A DNA stretch of 36,286 nucleotides, from positions 1 to 36,286 of IMG/VR virus record IMGVR_UViG_3300030430_004864. One strand, 5' to 3'. Shown piece after piece: positions 1-5,345 of this stretch (the stretch's first letter is position 1; every line of letters starts with the position of its first letter). Origin of the DNA: a virus. The notes under the pieces are model-generated. The model did no database searches, had not been told where the DNA came from, and worked only from the letters and a program-made list of their open reading frames with translations. The position numbers and the translations under genes were made by a program.

Positions 1-203
1 AAAGTGCTTCAGGCACACTTGACGAGCTCCAGGCGGCTATTCGGAAGTTGGAAGAAAAAATTAATTGGAATACATATCTATTAGGTATGTTGACGACTGA
101 TTCGTTGGAACAACCAAATGATCTTAATTTGTCACCAAAACAAATTTGTGAATATATGGATTGGGATTTGAATATACATGAGGGGGAGCAGAATAATGAG
201 TAA
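1..203 (+). CDS. Hypothetical protein, 5' end cut by window edge
   Basis: An open frame runs from base 3 to a TAA at 201-203 and has no start inside the window, so the gene begins upstream. The visible 66 residues are hydrophilic and helix-rich, with a LDELQAAIRKLEEKI segment that could be a short coiled coil. It overlaps the next gene by 8 bases, like most junctions in this array, which supports it being real. I do not recognise the family. Confidence 0.6.
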   Translation, partial: SASGTLDELQAAIRKLEEKINWNTYLLGMLTTDSLEQPNDLNLSPKQICEYMDWDLNIHEGEQNNE

Positions 204-468
204 GTTAATAAATATAAGAGCTTATGAATATAAAGAGTTAGATGATGAAGCAAAAGCTAGATTTATACACGAAATGTATGATATGCCTTTTGATTATGAT
301 GATGATGATGAAAACGGCAACACAATAAGAAAATATGAGTATTTTGCTGACTGGGATTTAGAAGCACAGATAGAATTTTGTGAATTAAATAATTATCTTT
401 TCAATAGGTATGGCGAATTGATTGGACACTTAGAAGAGGTGGAGAATAAAGAGAGTGAAGATGAATAA
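196..468 (+). CDS. Small acidic phage protein (90 aa), unknown function
   Basis: The start chosen is ATG 196, preceded by a GGGGGAG ribosome binding site at 182-187; an in-frame ATG at 178 lies upstream of that site and is unlikely. The product is very acidic, with a DYDDDDEN run near residue 35. Its opening (YEYKELDDEAKARFI) resembles a phage protein type that starts with a 'sf.eLseeAk.kAi' motif, of unknown role. It overlaps the genes on both sides, so it is part of one early operon of tiny genes. Function is not inferred beyond early accessory gene. Confidence 0.75.
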   Translation: MSKLINIRAYEYKELDDEAKARFIHEMYDMPFDYDDDDENGNTIRKYEYFADWDLEAQIEFCELNNYLFNRYGELIGHLEEVENKESEDE

Positions 469-625
469 ATCATATAGTTATGCAGAGCTACTTGATATGC
501 CGTTATGTTGTATGTGTTGCGGTAGTAGAAATGTAGATACTACTACCGCCACTTGTTTGTCATGCGGCTCGACTGGCTTATGGCATGATGAAAGAACCGA
601 TAAAGAATATGAGGAGAGTAAATGA
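461..625 (+). CDS. Small zinc-ribbon protein (54 aa)
   Basis: ATG 461 overlaps the stop of the upstream gene, and the TGA at 623-625 overlaps the ATG of the downstream gene. The 54 residues contain two CxxC pairs: a CCMCCG knuckle at about residues 15-20 and CLSCG about 14 residues later. This is the layout of a small zinc ribbon or rubredoxin-like knuckle, so it probably binds a structural zinc. Possible roles are nucleic-acid or protein binding; the sequence does not decide. The frame fits exactly between its neighbours. Confidence 0.7.
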   Translation: MNKSYSYAELLDMPLCCMCCGSRNVDTTTATCLSCGSTGLWHDERTDKEYEESK

Positions 626-843
626 TGAAAACTTATAAAATTACAAGAATAGAAACTATTTGTATTGAAGTAAATGCAAAAGATAATGCAGAAATGAGAG
701 ACTTATATACGGATGGTACTGTTGATGACCATTGTTCTAATGCTCTATGGAGTGATCCAGACTTAGACTTAGACTATAGAGAATATGTTTATGAGGTTGA
801 TGGGAATATAGTGGATATATGGAACAATAAGGATAGTGAATAA
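622..843 (+). CDS. Small acidic protein (73 aa), tandem family member 1
   Basis: ATG 622 (or ATG 625, better spaced from the GAGGAG site at 611-616) opens a 73-residue protein. It begins with a beta-strand pattern, YKITRIETICIEVNAKDNAE, shared in outline with the next two genes: Tyr-Lys/Arg-Val, then EV-x-AK with acidic residues and Ala. The pattern recalls DpnD/PcfM-like small phage and plasmid proteins, but the match is by eye only. It overlaps both neighbours. Function unknown. Confidence 0.75.
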   Translation: MMKTYKITRIETICIEVNAKDNAEMRDLYTDGTVDDHCSNALWSDPDLDLDYREYVYEVDGNIVDIWNNKDSE

Positions 844-1037
844 TGAAAAAATATAAAGTATATACAAAATGGATTGGCTATTCTGAAATAGAAGTTAAAG
901 CTAAATCAGAAGAAAAAGCTAGAGAAATAGTTGAAACAGGAAATTATGACCCTGACAACGAAATCCATACAGGTAATGGACTTGAATATGGTTATGAGGG
1001 CGAAGAAATTACAGAGATAGAGGAGAGTGAAGAATGA
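843..1037 (+). CDS. Small acidic protein (64 aa), tandem family member 2
   Basis: The start ATG at 843 shares its A with the previous TAA. The protein MKKYKVYTKWIGYSEIEVKA continues with KSEEKAREIV, the same strand-strand-helix outline as its two neighbours. It is acidic (ending EEITEIEESEE), and its last codons encode the GAGGAG ribosome binding site of the next gene. Function unknown; probably an early accessory protein that arose by tandem duplication. Confidence 0.78.
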   Translation: MKKYKVYTKWIGYSEIEVKAKSEEKAREIVETGNYDPDNEIHTGNGLEYGYEGEEITEIEESEE

Positions 1038-1231
1038 GTAAACAAAAAGAATACAGAGTATCTTTTATGCCGTTTGAAACTTTGCAATACGATTATGTTG
1101 TAGAAGCAAAGGACGAAGATGAAGCAGGGGATCTAGCTTATGAAGAATTGATAATGGCTATTGGTCGAGACGCTTCAAAAGATTGGGAATGTAGTAATGT
1201 TGAAGAGATAAATAATAAGGAGAGTGTGTAA
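1034..1231 (+). CDS. Small acidic protein (65 aa), tandem family member 3
   Basis: ATG 1034 overlaps the previous stop and follows a GAGGAG site at about 1020. The sequence KEYRVSFMPF then YDYVVEAKDEDEAGDLAYEE has the same YxV / VEAK-acidic-EA pattern as the two genes upstream. The C terminus (EEINNKESV) carries the ribosome binding site for the next gene. Function unknown. Confidence 0.78.
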   Translation: MSKQKEYRVSFMPFETLQYDYVVEAKDEDEAGDLAYEELIMAIGRDASKDWECSNVEEINNKESV

Positions 1232-1425
1232 TGTCACAATGCGGCGTGTGCGATATACATAATGAAATTTATTTAGCTGATGAAAACGAATATTATGAGA
1301 AAAAATATGATACTAGTACAGCAATATGGAACGCTGACGAAGTATATGAAGATTACAACTTAGAGATAGAAGAAAATGGGATATGTGAAGTCTGTATCTA
1401 CAATAAATATGGGGTGGGGTGGTGA
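1231..1425 (+). CDS. Small protein with two CxxC motifs (64 aa)
   Basis: The start ATG at 1231 overlaps the previous stop. The protein opens MSQCGVCDIH and ends with ENGICEVCIYNKYG, so two CxxC pairs flank an acidic, Tyr-rich middle of about 45 residues. The pairs could form one zinc site bringing the ends together. The next gene's GTG start lies inside its last codons. I recognise no family. Confidence 0.75.
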   Translation: MSQCGVCDIHNEIYLADENEYYEKKYDTSTAIWNADEVYEDYNLEIEENGICEVCIYNKYGVGW

Positions 1426-1697
1426 TAAGTATTGATAGCAAAGAATGGGAAGAAATAATTTGCTGTATAGGAAATGAAGCAGATCAGTTTATTAAAGATT
1501 ATGAAGCCGCTCCTGAAGATTTTGTTTGGAATTGGTATGTAGCAGAAGAAGTTGCTAAAAAAATTTTAAAAGAAAAACTAATTGTTGATGAAGATTGTGT
1601 TGCAGAAATTAATAGAATGAGAGAGACAGGTCTTGATGATAAAGGTTGGGATTGGTCAAGTTTTGAAAAATATATTAAGGAGATGTCTGATGATTGA
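1419..1697 (+). CDS. Small acidic protein (92 aa), GTG start
   Basis: There is no ATG in a usable position; GTG 1419 or GTG 1422 follows a GGGGTGGGG purine-rich stretch and overlaps the previous gene. The product is helical and acidic, rich in Trp (FVWNWYVAEEVAKKIL, KGWDWSSFEKYIKEM). It ends with overlap into the next ATG at 1690. Function unknown. Confidence 0.72.
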   Translation: MVISIDSKEWEEIICCIGNEADQFIKDYEAAPEDFVWNWYVAEEVAKKILKEKLIVDEDCVAEINRMRETGLDDKGWDWSSFEKYIKEMSDD

Positions 1698-1902
1698 AAT
1701 AATAAAACTAGATATTGATAAAAATGATAAAAACAATTTTGATTTAGTTTTGAAAATAAATGACATACAAATCGCTATTGGTAATTATGATGATGGTTGC
1801 ACAATTCATCATAAAGATAATCACGATATGGTATATGTTCAAGTAGAAAGAGAGCCAAATGACGAGATTGAACATGACATAAGAATTGCTACAAGGAGAT
1901 AA
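1690..1902 (+). CDS. Hypothetical small protein (70 aa)
   Basis: The start is placed at ATG 1690, where AAGGAGATG just upstream (1678-1685) gives the ribosome binding site and ATGATTGA overlaps the previous stop. The longer frame from 1633 lacks a binding site and reads through the body of the previous gene. The product is Ile/Asp/Lys-rich with alternating hydrophobic residues (FDLVLKINDIQIAIGNYDDG), suggesting a small beta protein. No family recognised. Confidence 0.72.
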   Translation: MIEIIKLDIDKNDKNNFDLVLKINDIQIAIGNYDDGCTIHHKDNHDMVYVQVEREPNDEIEHDIRIATRR

Positions 1903-1905
1903 ATT

Positions 1906-2139
1906 ATGAAAATTAATTACGATATAGTGAATTACAAAAAGTTTAATTGGTATGACACACAAGCATATAAATTTAACCAGGATGATAACAATGGTTATAT
2001 TTATGGCTATGTAGAGTGGTATGGAAATCAAGATTTAGATGACGCTTTAGAAGTTTACGCTGGGGCAGATGTACAATGGTCTTGGTTTAAAACAGCAGCA
2101 GAGAGAAACAGAAAATTAAAGGAGATAAGTAATGACTAA
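1906..2139 (+). CDS. Hypothetical small acidic protein (77 aa)
   Basis: ATG 1906 follows AAGGAG at 1894-1899 with ideal spacing. The product is rich in Tyr, Trp and Asp (YGYVEWYGNQDLDDALEVYA). Its end (KEISND) is encoded by AAGGAGATAAGTAATGAC, which is also the ribosome binding site and start of the next gene. Function unknown. Confidence 0.75.
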   Translation: MKINYDIVNYKKFNWYDTQAYKFNQDDNNGYIYGYVEWYGNQDLDDALEVYAGADVQWSWFKTAAERNRKLKEISND

Positions 2140-2314
2140 AGATTTAGATATATGCGTGTGGGATATACAATTCTGCAAGAAAGACGAAGATGGTAATGAA
2201 CTTTTGAATGATGATGGAACTGTGAAACTCTTTCAACTTAAAAGAGAACATGATGTTTCATTTATTGCAGAGGGTACAGATCATGAAGATTTAGAGGAGA
2301 TAAATAATGACTAA
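2132..2314 (+). CDS. Hypothetical small acidic protein (60 aa)
   Basis: ATG 2132 overlaps the previous gene by 8 bases. The sequence includes CVWDIQFCKKDEDGNELLND, a pattern of alternating strand residues and acidic turns. The terminal EEINND residues encode the next ribosome binding site, as at several junctions in this array. No family recognised. Confidence 0.75.
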   Translation: MTKDLDICVWDIQFCKKDEDGNELLNDDGTVKLFQLKREHDVSFIAEGTDHEDLEEINND

Positions 2315-2561
2315 AGCCGACCTAATACAATACTTTGGCAACAGAGGTATATATTTAGATAAGAAAGACTTTAAAGAGTTTGGTGTTGTAGGCAACTACA
2401 TCTTCATACATTTAATCAATGGCGACTACGAAAACAGAGGTTGGGTTGAGATGTATGAAAAAGGCTACTCTACCTTAGAGTGTGACAGAGAGTTTGATTA
2501 TAAGCCGTTCAAGTTTACTAAAACTTATATGCGTAAGTGTGTAACAGGAGAAATATTATGA
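2307..2561 (+). CDS. Hypothetical small protein (84 aa)
   Basis: ATG 2307 overlaps the previous stop and has GAGGAG at 2294-2299. The product begins MTKADLIQYFGNRGIYLDKKDFKEFG and has a strand-rich middle (VVGNYIFIHLINGDYENRGWVEM). It ends with TGEIL, the same C-terminal pentapeptide as the next gene, because both ends encode an identical downstream ribosome binding site. Function unknown. Confidence 0.75.
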   Translation: MTKADLIQYFGNRGIYLDKKDFKEFGVVGNYIFIHLINGDYENRGWVEMYEKGYSTLECDREFDYKPFKFTKTYMRKCVTGEIL

Positions 2562-2767
2562 CTAAGGAAGAACTAAATAAACTCAATAAAATTATAAATG
2601 ATGTAGCTGAACATCAAGATTACTATGAATTCATAAATTCAAAATGGATTGAGGATTGTATTGCTAACAAAGATTGGATAGCACTTAATCCTACTATGAA
2701 TACTTTGTGTGCTTTGCAAAACACTCGAGAACAATTAGAACAATTATCTACAGGAGAAATATTATGA
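2558..2767 (+). CDS. Hypothetical small acidic protein (69 aa)
   Basis: The start is placed at ATG 2558, preceded by AGGAG at 2546-2550; the longer frame from 2537 begins inside the previous gene with no binding site. The product is helical (KEELNKLNKIINDVAEHQDY, NTREQLEQLSTGEIL) and contains two Trp residues in the middle. The end again encodes the next ribosome binding site. Function unknown. Confidence 0.74.
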   Translation: MTKEELNKLNKIINDVAEHQDYYEFINSKWIEDCIANKDWIALNPTMNTLCALQNTREQLEQLSTGEIL

Positions 2768-2871
2768 CGTTCAGTTACAGAAACAAAGATCATAATTTGG
2801 CTTTTAAAAAACGTATCAGAAACTATGTTGTGTTCTTATTATTAGGATTTTTATTAGGAGTGCTGCTATGA
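2764..2871 (+). CDS. Tiny single-pass membrane protein (35 aa)
   Basis: ATG 2764 overlaps the previous stop, and the TGA at 2869-2871 overlaps the next ATG. The 35-residue peptide has a basic N-terminal half (FKKRIRNY) followed by a hydrophobic helix (VVFLLLGFLLGVLL) that reaches the C terminus. It is preceded by a perfect AGGAG site. The positive-inside rule puts the N terminus in the cytoplasm. It may be a membrane-acting early peptide; function is unknown. Confidence 0.65.
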   Translation: MTFSYRNKDHNLAFKKRIRNYVVFLLLGFLLGVLL

Positions 2872-3083
2872 ATAAATTATTAGATTTAAAAACCCCAGAA
2901 ACCGACTACGATTGTTGTGTTTATGCAGGGGTCTTTGCTCAGTACATTATGAACAATGAACAAGCTAGAACCTGGTTTCAAGCTCAGTATGAAGTTTTAT
3001 GTGCTAGTTTAGATGAAGTGTCTCAAGCTAGAGCTAAGAAAGAGATTCAAAAAACTATTAACGACTTATATGAGGTGTTGTAA
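2868..3083 (+). CDS. Hypothetical helical protein (71 aa)
   Basis: ATG 2868 overlaps the previous TGA and follows an AGGAG at about 2855. The product has a helical middle (AQYIMNNEQARTWFQAQYEV) and a basic/acidic C-terminal helix (SQARAKKEIQKTINDLYEVL). It shares its final A with the next ATG. No family recognised. Confidence 0.73.
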   Translation: MNKLLDLKTPETDYDCCVYAGVFAQYIMNNEQARTWFQAQYEVLCASLDEVSQARAKKEIQKTINDLYEVL

Positions 3084-3280
3084 TGGCTTGGGGTGAAATA
3101 TCCAATTATAAAATAGATCGTAATCTAACGCTGAAAGAAAACTTTCAGAATTTTGTAACCGAACTAAACCGAGAACGTTTTAACTGTCGAACCGATATGT
3201 TCAATATTGATTCTTATCAACCTTGTAATGAACTTGAAGCATTTCAGTTGTTCTGCAAGTTTTGTGGTCGTCAGAAATGA
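3083..3280 (+). CDS. Hypothetical small protein (65 aa)
   Basis: This is the last clear gene of the left operon, starting at ATG 3083 in a TAATG overlap. The product contains three Cys and ends FQLFCKFCGRQK, a CxxC motif that could join an upstream Cys in a metal site. It faces the terminase small-subunit gene on the other strand across a gap of under 20 bases. Function unknown. Confidence 0.7.
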   Translation: MAWGEISNYKIDRNLTLKENFQNFVTELNRERFNCRTDMFNIDSYQPCNELEAFQLFCKFCGRQK

Positions 3281-3348
3281 TCTTAGATATCTTATTGATT
3301 ATTTTGATTGTTTGTCTAGTTTCTTTGGGGGAACGTCCTGATGATTAA
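3277..3348 (+). CDS. Possible 23-aa membrane peptide
   Basis: ATGA at 3277-3280 overlaps the previous stop and opens a 23-codon frame ending TAA at 3346-3348. It encodes a hydrophobic peptide (ILLIILIVCLVSL) like a minimal transmembrane helix. It overlaps the 3' end of the terminase gene on the opposite strand by 50 bases. The ATGA coupling argues for it; the short length and antisense overlap argue for chance. Confidence 0.3.
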   Translation: MILDILLIILIVCLVSLGERPDD

Positions 3349-3832
3349 TATCAGCCTCTATCAATTCAGTAGTCATAAGTTGTTTTAACCGACTTTCGAC
3401 TTCTTCCCGAGACATTTGGTCAATCTTGCCGAACCGCACTTCTTTCTTCTCGACTACTAAACCCCCGACTTTCAACAAAGAGTTTTGTGCGGAAATAGCC
3501 GCATTAAATGAACCCGACTCTAAAGCTTTGTCTCTGATATCGTATAAGTCCTGAACAGCCCGATCGTGATTTAGCTCATATTTTTTTTTAATCTCCGACA
3601 TCAAATAGTTAAACTCTTGCTTAACTTTAGGATTACGCATTAGTTGGTAAGCTGCTTGACGTGGATCTTTGTACCCAGCAATCCGAGCCGACTCTGCTAA
3701 AGAATACCTGGGATTATTAACCGCTGTCCAACAAAAGACTTTTTGCCGACGATTCAGATCGCTGTTATCGAAAAACTCAATAGGTGGTTGCTCTTCCGTT
3801 GAAATGATGGGTTCATGTACTTGTTCTTTCAT
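3299..3832 (-). CDS. terS: Terminase small subunit
   Basis: This 177-residue protein belongs to the Terminase_2 type. Residues about 27-75 carry the characteristic block LNRRQKVFCWTAVNNP, SLAESARIAGYKDPRQAAYQ and LMRNPKVKQEF, a helix-turn-helix DNA-binding region, followed by a helical oligomerisation part (KKYELNHDRAVQDLYDIRDK). The protein would recognise phage DNA and hand it to the large subunit, the motor-nuclease, for packaging. The large subunit is not next to it: downstream are oppositely oriented tiny genes. It is the last of three minus-strand genes joined by ATGA overlaps. Confidence 0.85.
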   Translation of the reverse strand: MKEQVHEPIISTEEQPPIEFFDNSDLNRRQKVFCWTAVNNPRYSLAESARIAGYKDPRQAAYQLMRNPKVKQEFNYLMSEIKKKYELNHDRAVQDLYDIRDKALESGSFNAAISAQNSLLKVGGLVVEKKEVRFGKIDQMSREEVESRLKQLMTTELIEADINHQDVPPKKLDKQSK

Positions 3833-4017
3833 GATCTAATTACTTTATCCGTCCAATTATGTGCGACATCTTCGGCCCATGCTTCGCTATGATTATAAGC
3901 TTCAACTGTTCTGACGTATTTATCGCCCTCTGTCAAATCAATCTCGTAGCCTTTCGCTGTTTTGTAGATAAAAGCTGCTCTTTTATTGTCTCTGACAGTC
4001 TGTATCAATTCTTTCAT
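3829..4017 (-). CDS. Hypothetical protein (62 aa)
   Basis: It lies between a 49-aa gene and the terminase small subunit, overlapping each by 4 bases, so all three are probably one translationally coupled transcript. The sequence (KRAAFIYKTAKGYEIDLTEG, then AWAEDVAHNW) suggests a small strand-rich protein with a terminal helix. No family recognised. Confidence 0.7.
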   Translation of the reverse strand: MKELIQTVRDNKRAAFIYKTAKGYEIDLTEGDKYVRTVEAYNHSEAWAEDVAHNWTDKVIRS

Positions 4018-4163
4018 CCTTGCCCCCTATAACGTTTGAAACTTGCTTTACGGGCCTTAGGCATACTGCTAGTGCCAATATTGCGACGACCTATTGAAGT
4101 TTTCTTACCTCTGACTCCGCAAACTGGGTCATGACCTTTAGCAGTACTCCATTTAGTTGCCAT
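4014..4163 (-). CDS. Small basic protein (49 aa)
   Basis: ATG at 4163 runs to a TGA at 4014-4016 that overlaps the next ATG. The product is strongly basic (GVRGKKTSIGRRNIG, MPKARKASFKRYRGQG), suggesting nucleic-acid binding. No Shine-Dalgarno is present; instead a TATAAT sits 7 bases upstream of the ATG, with TTTACT 17 bases further up, which suggests a leaderless transcript. First gene of the terminase small-subunit unit. Confidence 0.65.
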   Translation of the reverse strand: MATKWSTAKGHDPVCGVRGKKTSIGRRNIGTSSMPKARKASFKRYRGQG

Positions 4164-4170
4164 TATGCGA

Positions 4171-4199
4171 ATTATAGAGTTACAGATTGTAGAAGTAAA
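4171..4199 (-). promoter_or_regulatory. Promoter TTTACT-N17-TATAAT for the terS unit
   Basis: On the minus strand TTTACT (4194-4199) and a consensus TATAAT (4171-4176) are separated by exactly 17 bases. The -10 ends 7 bases before the ATG at 4163, so transcription should begin at or next to the start codon and give a leaderless or near-leaderless mRNA. Confidence 0.6.
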
Positions 4200-4265
4200 G
4201 TATAGATTGAAAAGCGTGGTTGAGAATGTACTTACCCCTACTCATCCCCAAGAGTATAGAGTTCG

Positions 4266-4294
4266 ATTTTCTACTATCACTTATCAGATGTCAA
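4266..4294 (-). promoter_or_regulatory. Promoter-like TTGACA-N17-GAAAAT
   Basis: The minus strand has a perfect TTGACA (4289-4294), a 17-base spacer, and GAAAAT (4266-4271). The same pair with the same spacing occurs at 5280-5308 in front of another minus-strand gene. It lies about 100 bases upstream of the 49-aa gene and may be a second promoter for it. Confidence 0.45.
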
Positions 4295-4446
4295 GTATTA
4301 AGTTTAATTTAATAAGTATAAGTCTTAGGCCCTAGTGACAAAAATGAAAAAAATAAAAAAATAGTCTAGCCCTTTGTTAATCAGTGTTTCCCATGTCATG
4401 ACTTACATGACAATAATAGGACAAAAATAGTTATGCTTTAATACTC

Positions 4447-4665
4447 TTACATAAATTTACCATTTATTTGGGACTTTGCGCCTTTATTTATTTTAAACTT
4501 ACCGCCTTTTTTTGTTGCAGTTTTTCTTCTTAAATGTAAAAGATATAACTGTAAATCCATACGATCTGTAATAATTACAGGCAACAGACCAACAGGTGTA
4601 GTTTCATCAAACCCATATTTGTTCATCATTTTTTGCATTAGTACGTCTGTTTTAAGTGTTTTCAT
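4447..4665 (-). CDS. Small basic protein (72 aa), unknown
   Basis: The product has a helical N-terminal part (VLMQKMMNKYGF, DLQLYLLHLRRKT) and a very basic tail (KKGGKFKINKGAKSQ), suggesting DNA or RNA binding. The ATG at 4665 has no Shine-Dalgarno but lies 6 bases after a perfect TATAAT, so its mRNA is probably leaderless. It stands alone, with noncoding DNA on both sides. No family recognised. Confidence 0.6.
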   Translation of the reverse strand: MKTLKTDVLMQKMMNKYGFDETTPVGLLPVIITDRMDLQLYLLHLRRKTATKKGGKFKINKGAKSQINGKFM

Positions 4666-4671
4666 AATTTA

Positions 4672-4677
4672 ATTATA
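4672..4677 (-). promoter_or_regulatory. TATAAT -10 box 6 bases before an ATG
   Basis: A perfect TATAAT on the minus strand ends 6 bases before ATG 4665. The -35 region at 17 bases (4695-4700, ACCTTA) matches poorly, so the promoter may need an activator. The spacing predicts transcription starting at the start codon. Confidence 0.5.
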
Positions 4678-4689
4678 GCAGAGCATTTT

Positions 4690-4760
4690 GTCGCTAAGGT
4701 TGCTCTGAAACCGTAAGTCCGCCGACTTCTCTTAAACAGGAGAGTTCGTGTAAAGAGGCG
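4690..4760. other. Noncoding segment with consecutive small hairpins
   Basis: Three short inverted repeats follow each other: GGTT/AACC (4698-4701 with 4709-4712), AAGTC/GACTT around a CGCC loop (4715-4728), and CTCT/AGAG (4729-4732 with 4741-4744). The segment is richer in G+C than its surroundings and lies between a promoter and a terminator-like stem. It could be a small RNA or a protein-binding or origin site. No known RNA family is recognised. Confidence 0.35.
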
Positions 4761-4763
4761 ACC

Positions 4764-4831
4764 AAAAAGGTGAGGCGAAGGAGTTGTACAAGGAGATCAA
4801 TACATACACACCAACTCTAAGCATTCGCCTC
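4764..4831 (-). terminator. Terminator-like stem after the 4817-5273 gene pair
   Basis: The inverted repeats GAGGCGAA/TTCGCCTC (4772-4779 with 4824-4831) and GAGTTG/CAACTC (4781-4786 with 4812-4817) form a long two-part stem that begins within the last codons of the 88-aa gene. On the minus strand a T5 run follows 3 bases after the stem (4764-4768). The loop is larger than in a classical terminator. Confidence 0.45.
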
Positions 4832-5083
4832 ATTCTCACCATGCCGCATAAGATTATTACTTGTTATTTCTAAATGATGATCGTAAGTTTCACAATCCCA
4901 TTTAGCCTCAGTAGCATCTATTTTAAGACCAGTTGTTTTGTAAACTAAGTTTTGATAATTATGATGTAATTCTTCCCAGGTATCAAAACCCTGATCATAA
5001 GCATCAATAAAACATTTAGTTTTTTTATGATCGCACAACAGTTTATGTTCTTCGTCCATATACCATCTATTTGACTTGCTCAT
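4817..5083 (-). CDS. Hypothetical protein (88 aa)
   Basis: ATG 5083 follows AGAGGAAG with good spacing. The product is rich in His, Cys, Trp and acidic residues (WYMDEEHKLLCDHKKTKCF, AKWDCETYDHHLEI), which could suit metal binding, but no clean motif is present. It overlaps the upstream 68-aa gene by 17 bases and ends within the terminator-like stem. Function unknown. Confidence 0.65.
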   Translation of the reverse strand: MSKSNRWYMDEEHKLLCDHKKTKCFIDAYDQGFDTWEELHHNYQNLVYKTTGLKIDATEAKWDCETYDHHLEITSNNLMRHGENEANA

Positions 5084-5273
5084 TTCTTCCTCTTTTATCT
5101 TTTACTAAAGTGCTGAGGATCTCAGCCGTATACTTCTGTTGTTCTTTTGGTAAAGCACTAAGGTCCTTAATGCAATCAACCAAAAGCGATGTCGTTTGTG
5201 CTAAATCAGCAGTGATATGTTCTAAGTGTTCCATATCTTCTGTAGCAATAGTTTTCAATTTATTAATTTCCAT
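5067..5273 (-). CDS. Hypothetical helical protein (68 aa)
   Basis: The product is almost entirely helical with heptad-like spacing (DMEHLEHITADLAQTTSLLV), so a small coiled-coil protein is likely. ATG 5273 has no Shine-Dalgarno; a GAAAAT box with TTGACA 17 bases further upstream lies 6 bases before it, suggesting a leaderless mRNA. It is followed by the 88-aa gene in the same transcript. Confidence 0.62.
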   Translation of the reverse strand: MEINKLKTIATEDMEHLEHITADLAQTTSLLVDCIKDLSALPKEQQKYTAEILSTLVKDKRGRNEQVK

Positions 5274-5279
5274 ACTTGT

Positions 5280-5308
5280 ATTTTCAGGTTTATTGTTTAA
5301 AATGTCAA
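5280..5308 (-). promoter_or_regulatory. Promoter TTGACA-N17-GAAAAT
   Basis: Perfect TTGACA (5303-5308), a 17-base spacer and GAAAAT (5280-5285) on the minus strand, ending 6 bases before ATG 5273. It is identical in both hexamers and spacing to the element at 4266-4294. It drives the 68/88-aa pair, away from the exonuclease gene on the other strand. Confidence 0.5.
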
Positions 5309-5345
5309 CTACTAGAAGTAAATTAATATTATAGGAAAAAAAATT

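Larger units (their letters stand above)
4164..4446. other. Noncoding interval with promoter elements
   Basis: This 283-base gap has no convincing gene in either direction. It holds the TATAAT promoter at 4171-4199, a second TTGACA element at 4266-4294, and a very A-rich stretch (about 4340-4362). I see no tRNA or long inverted repeat here. It could hold regulatory or origin functions. Confidence 0.5.

Noticed and set aside
4690-4831. tRNA or known ribozyme
   Set aside because: There is no acceptor stem or anticodon arm pattern, and no hammerhead CUGAUGA core or other motif I can recognise.
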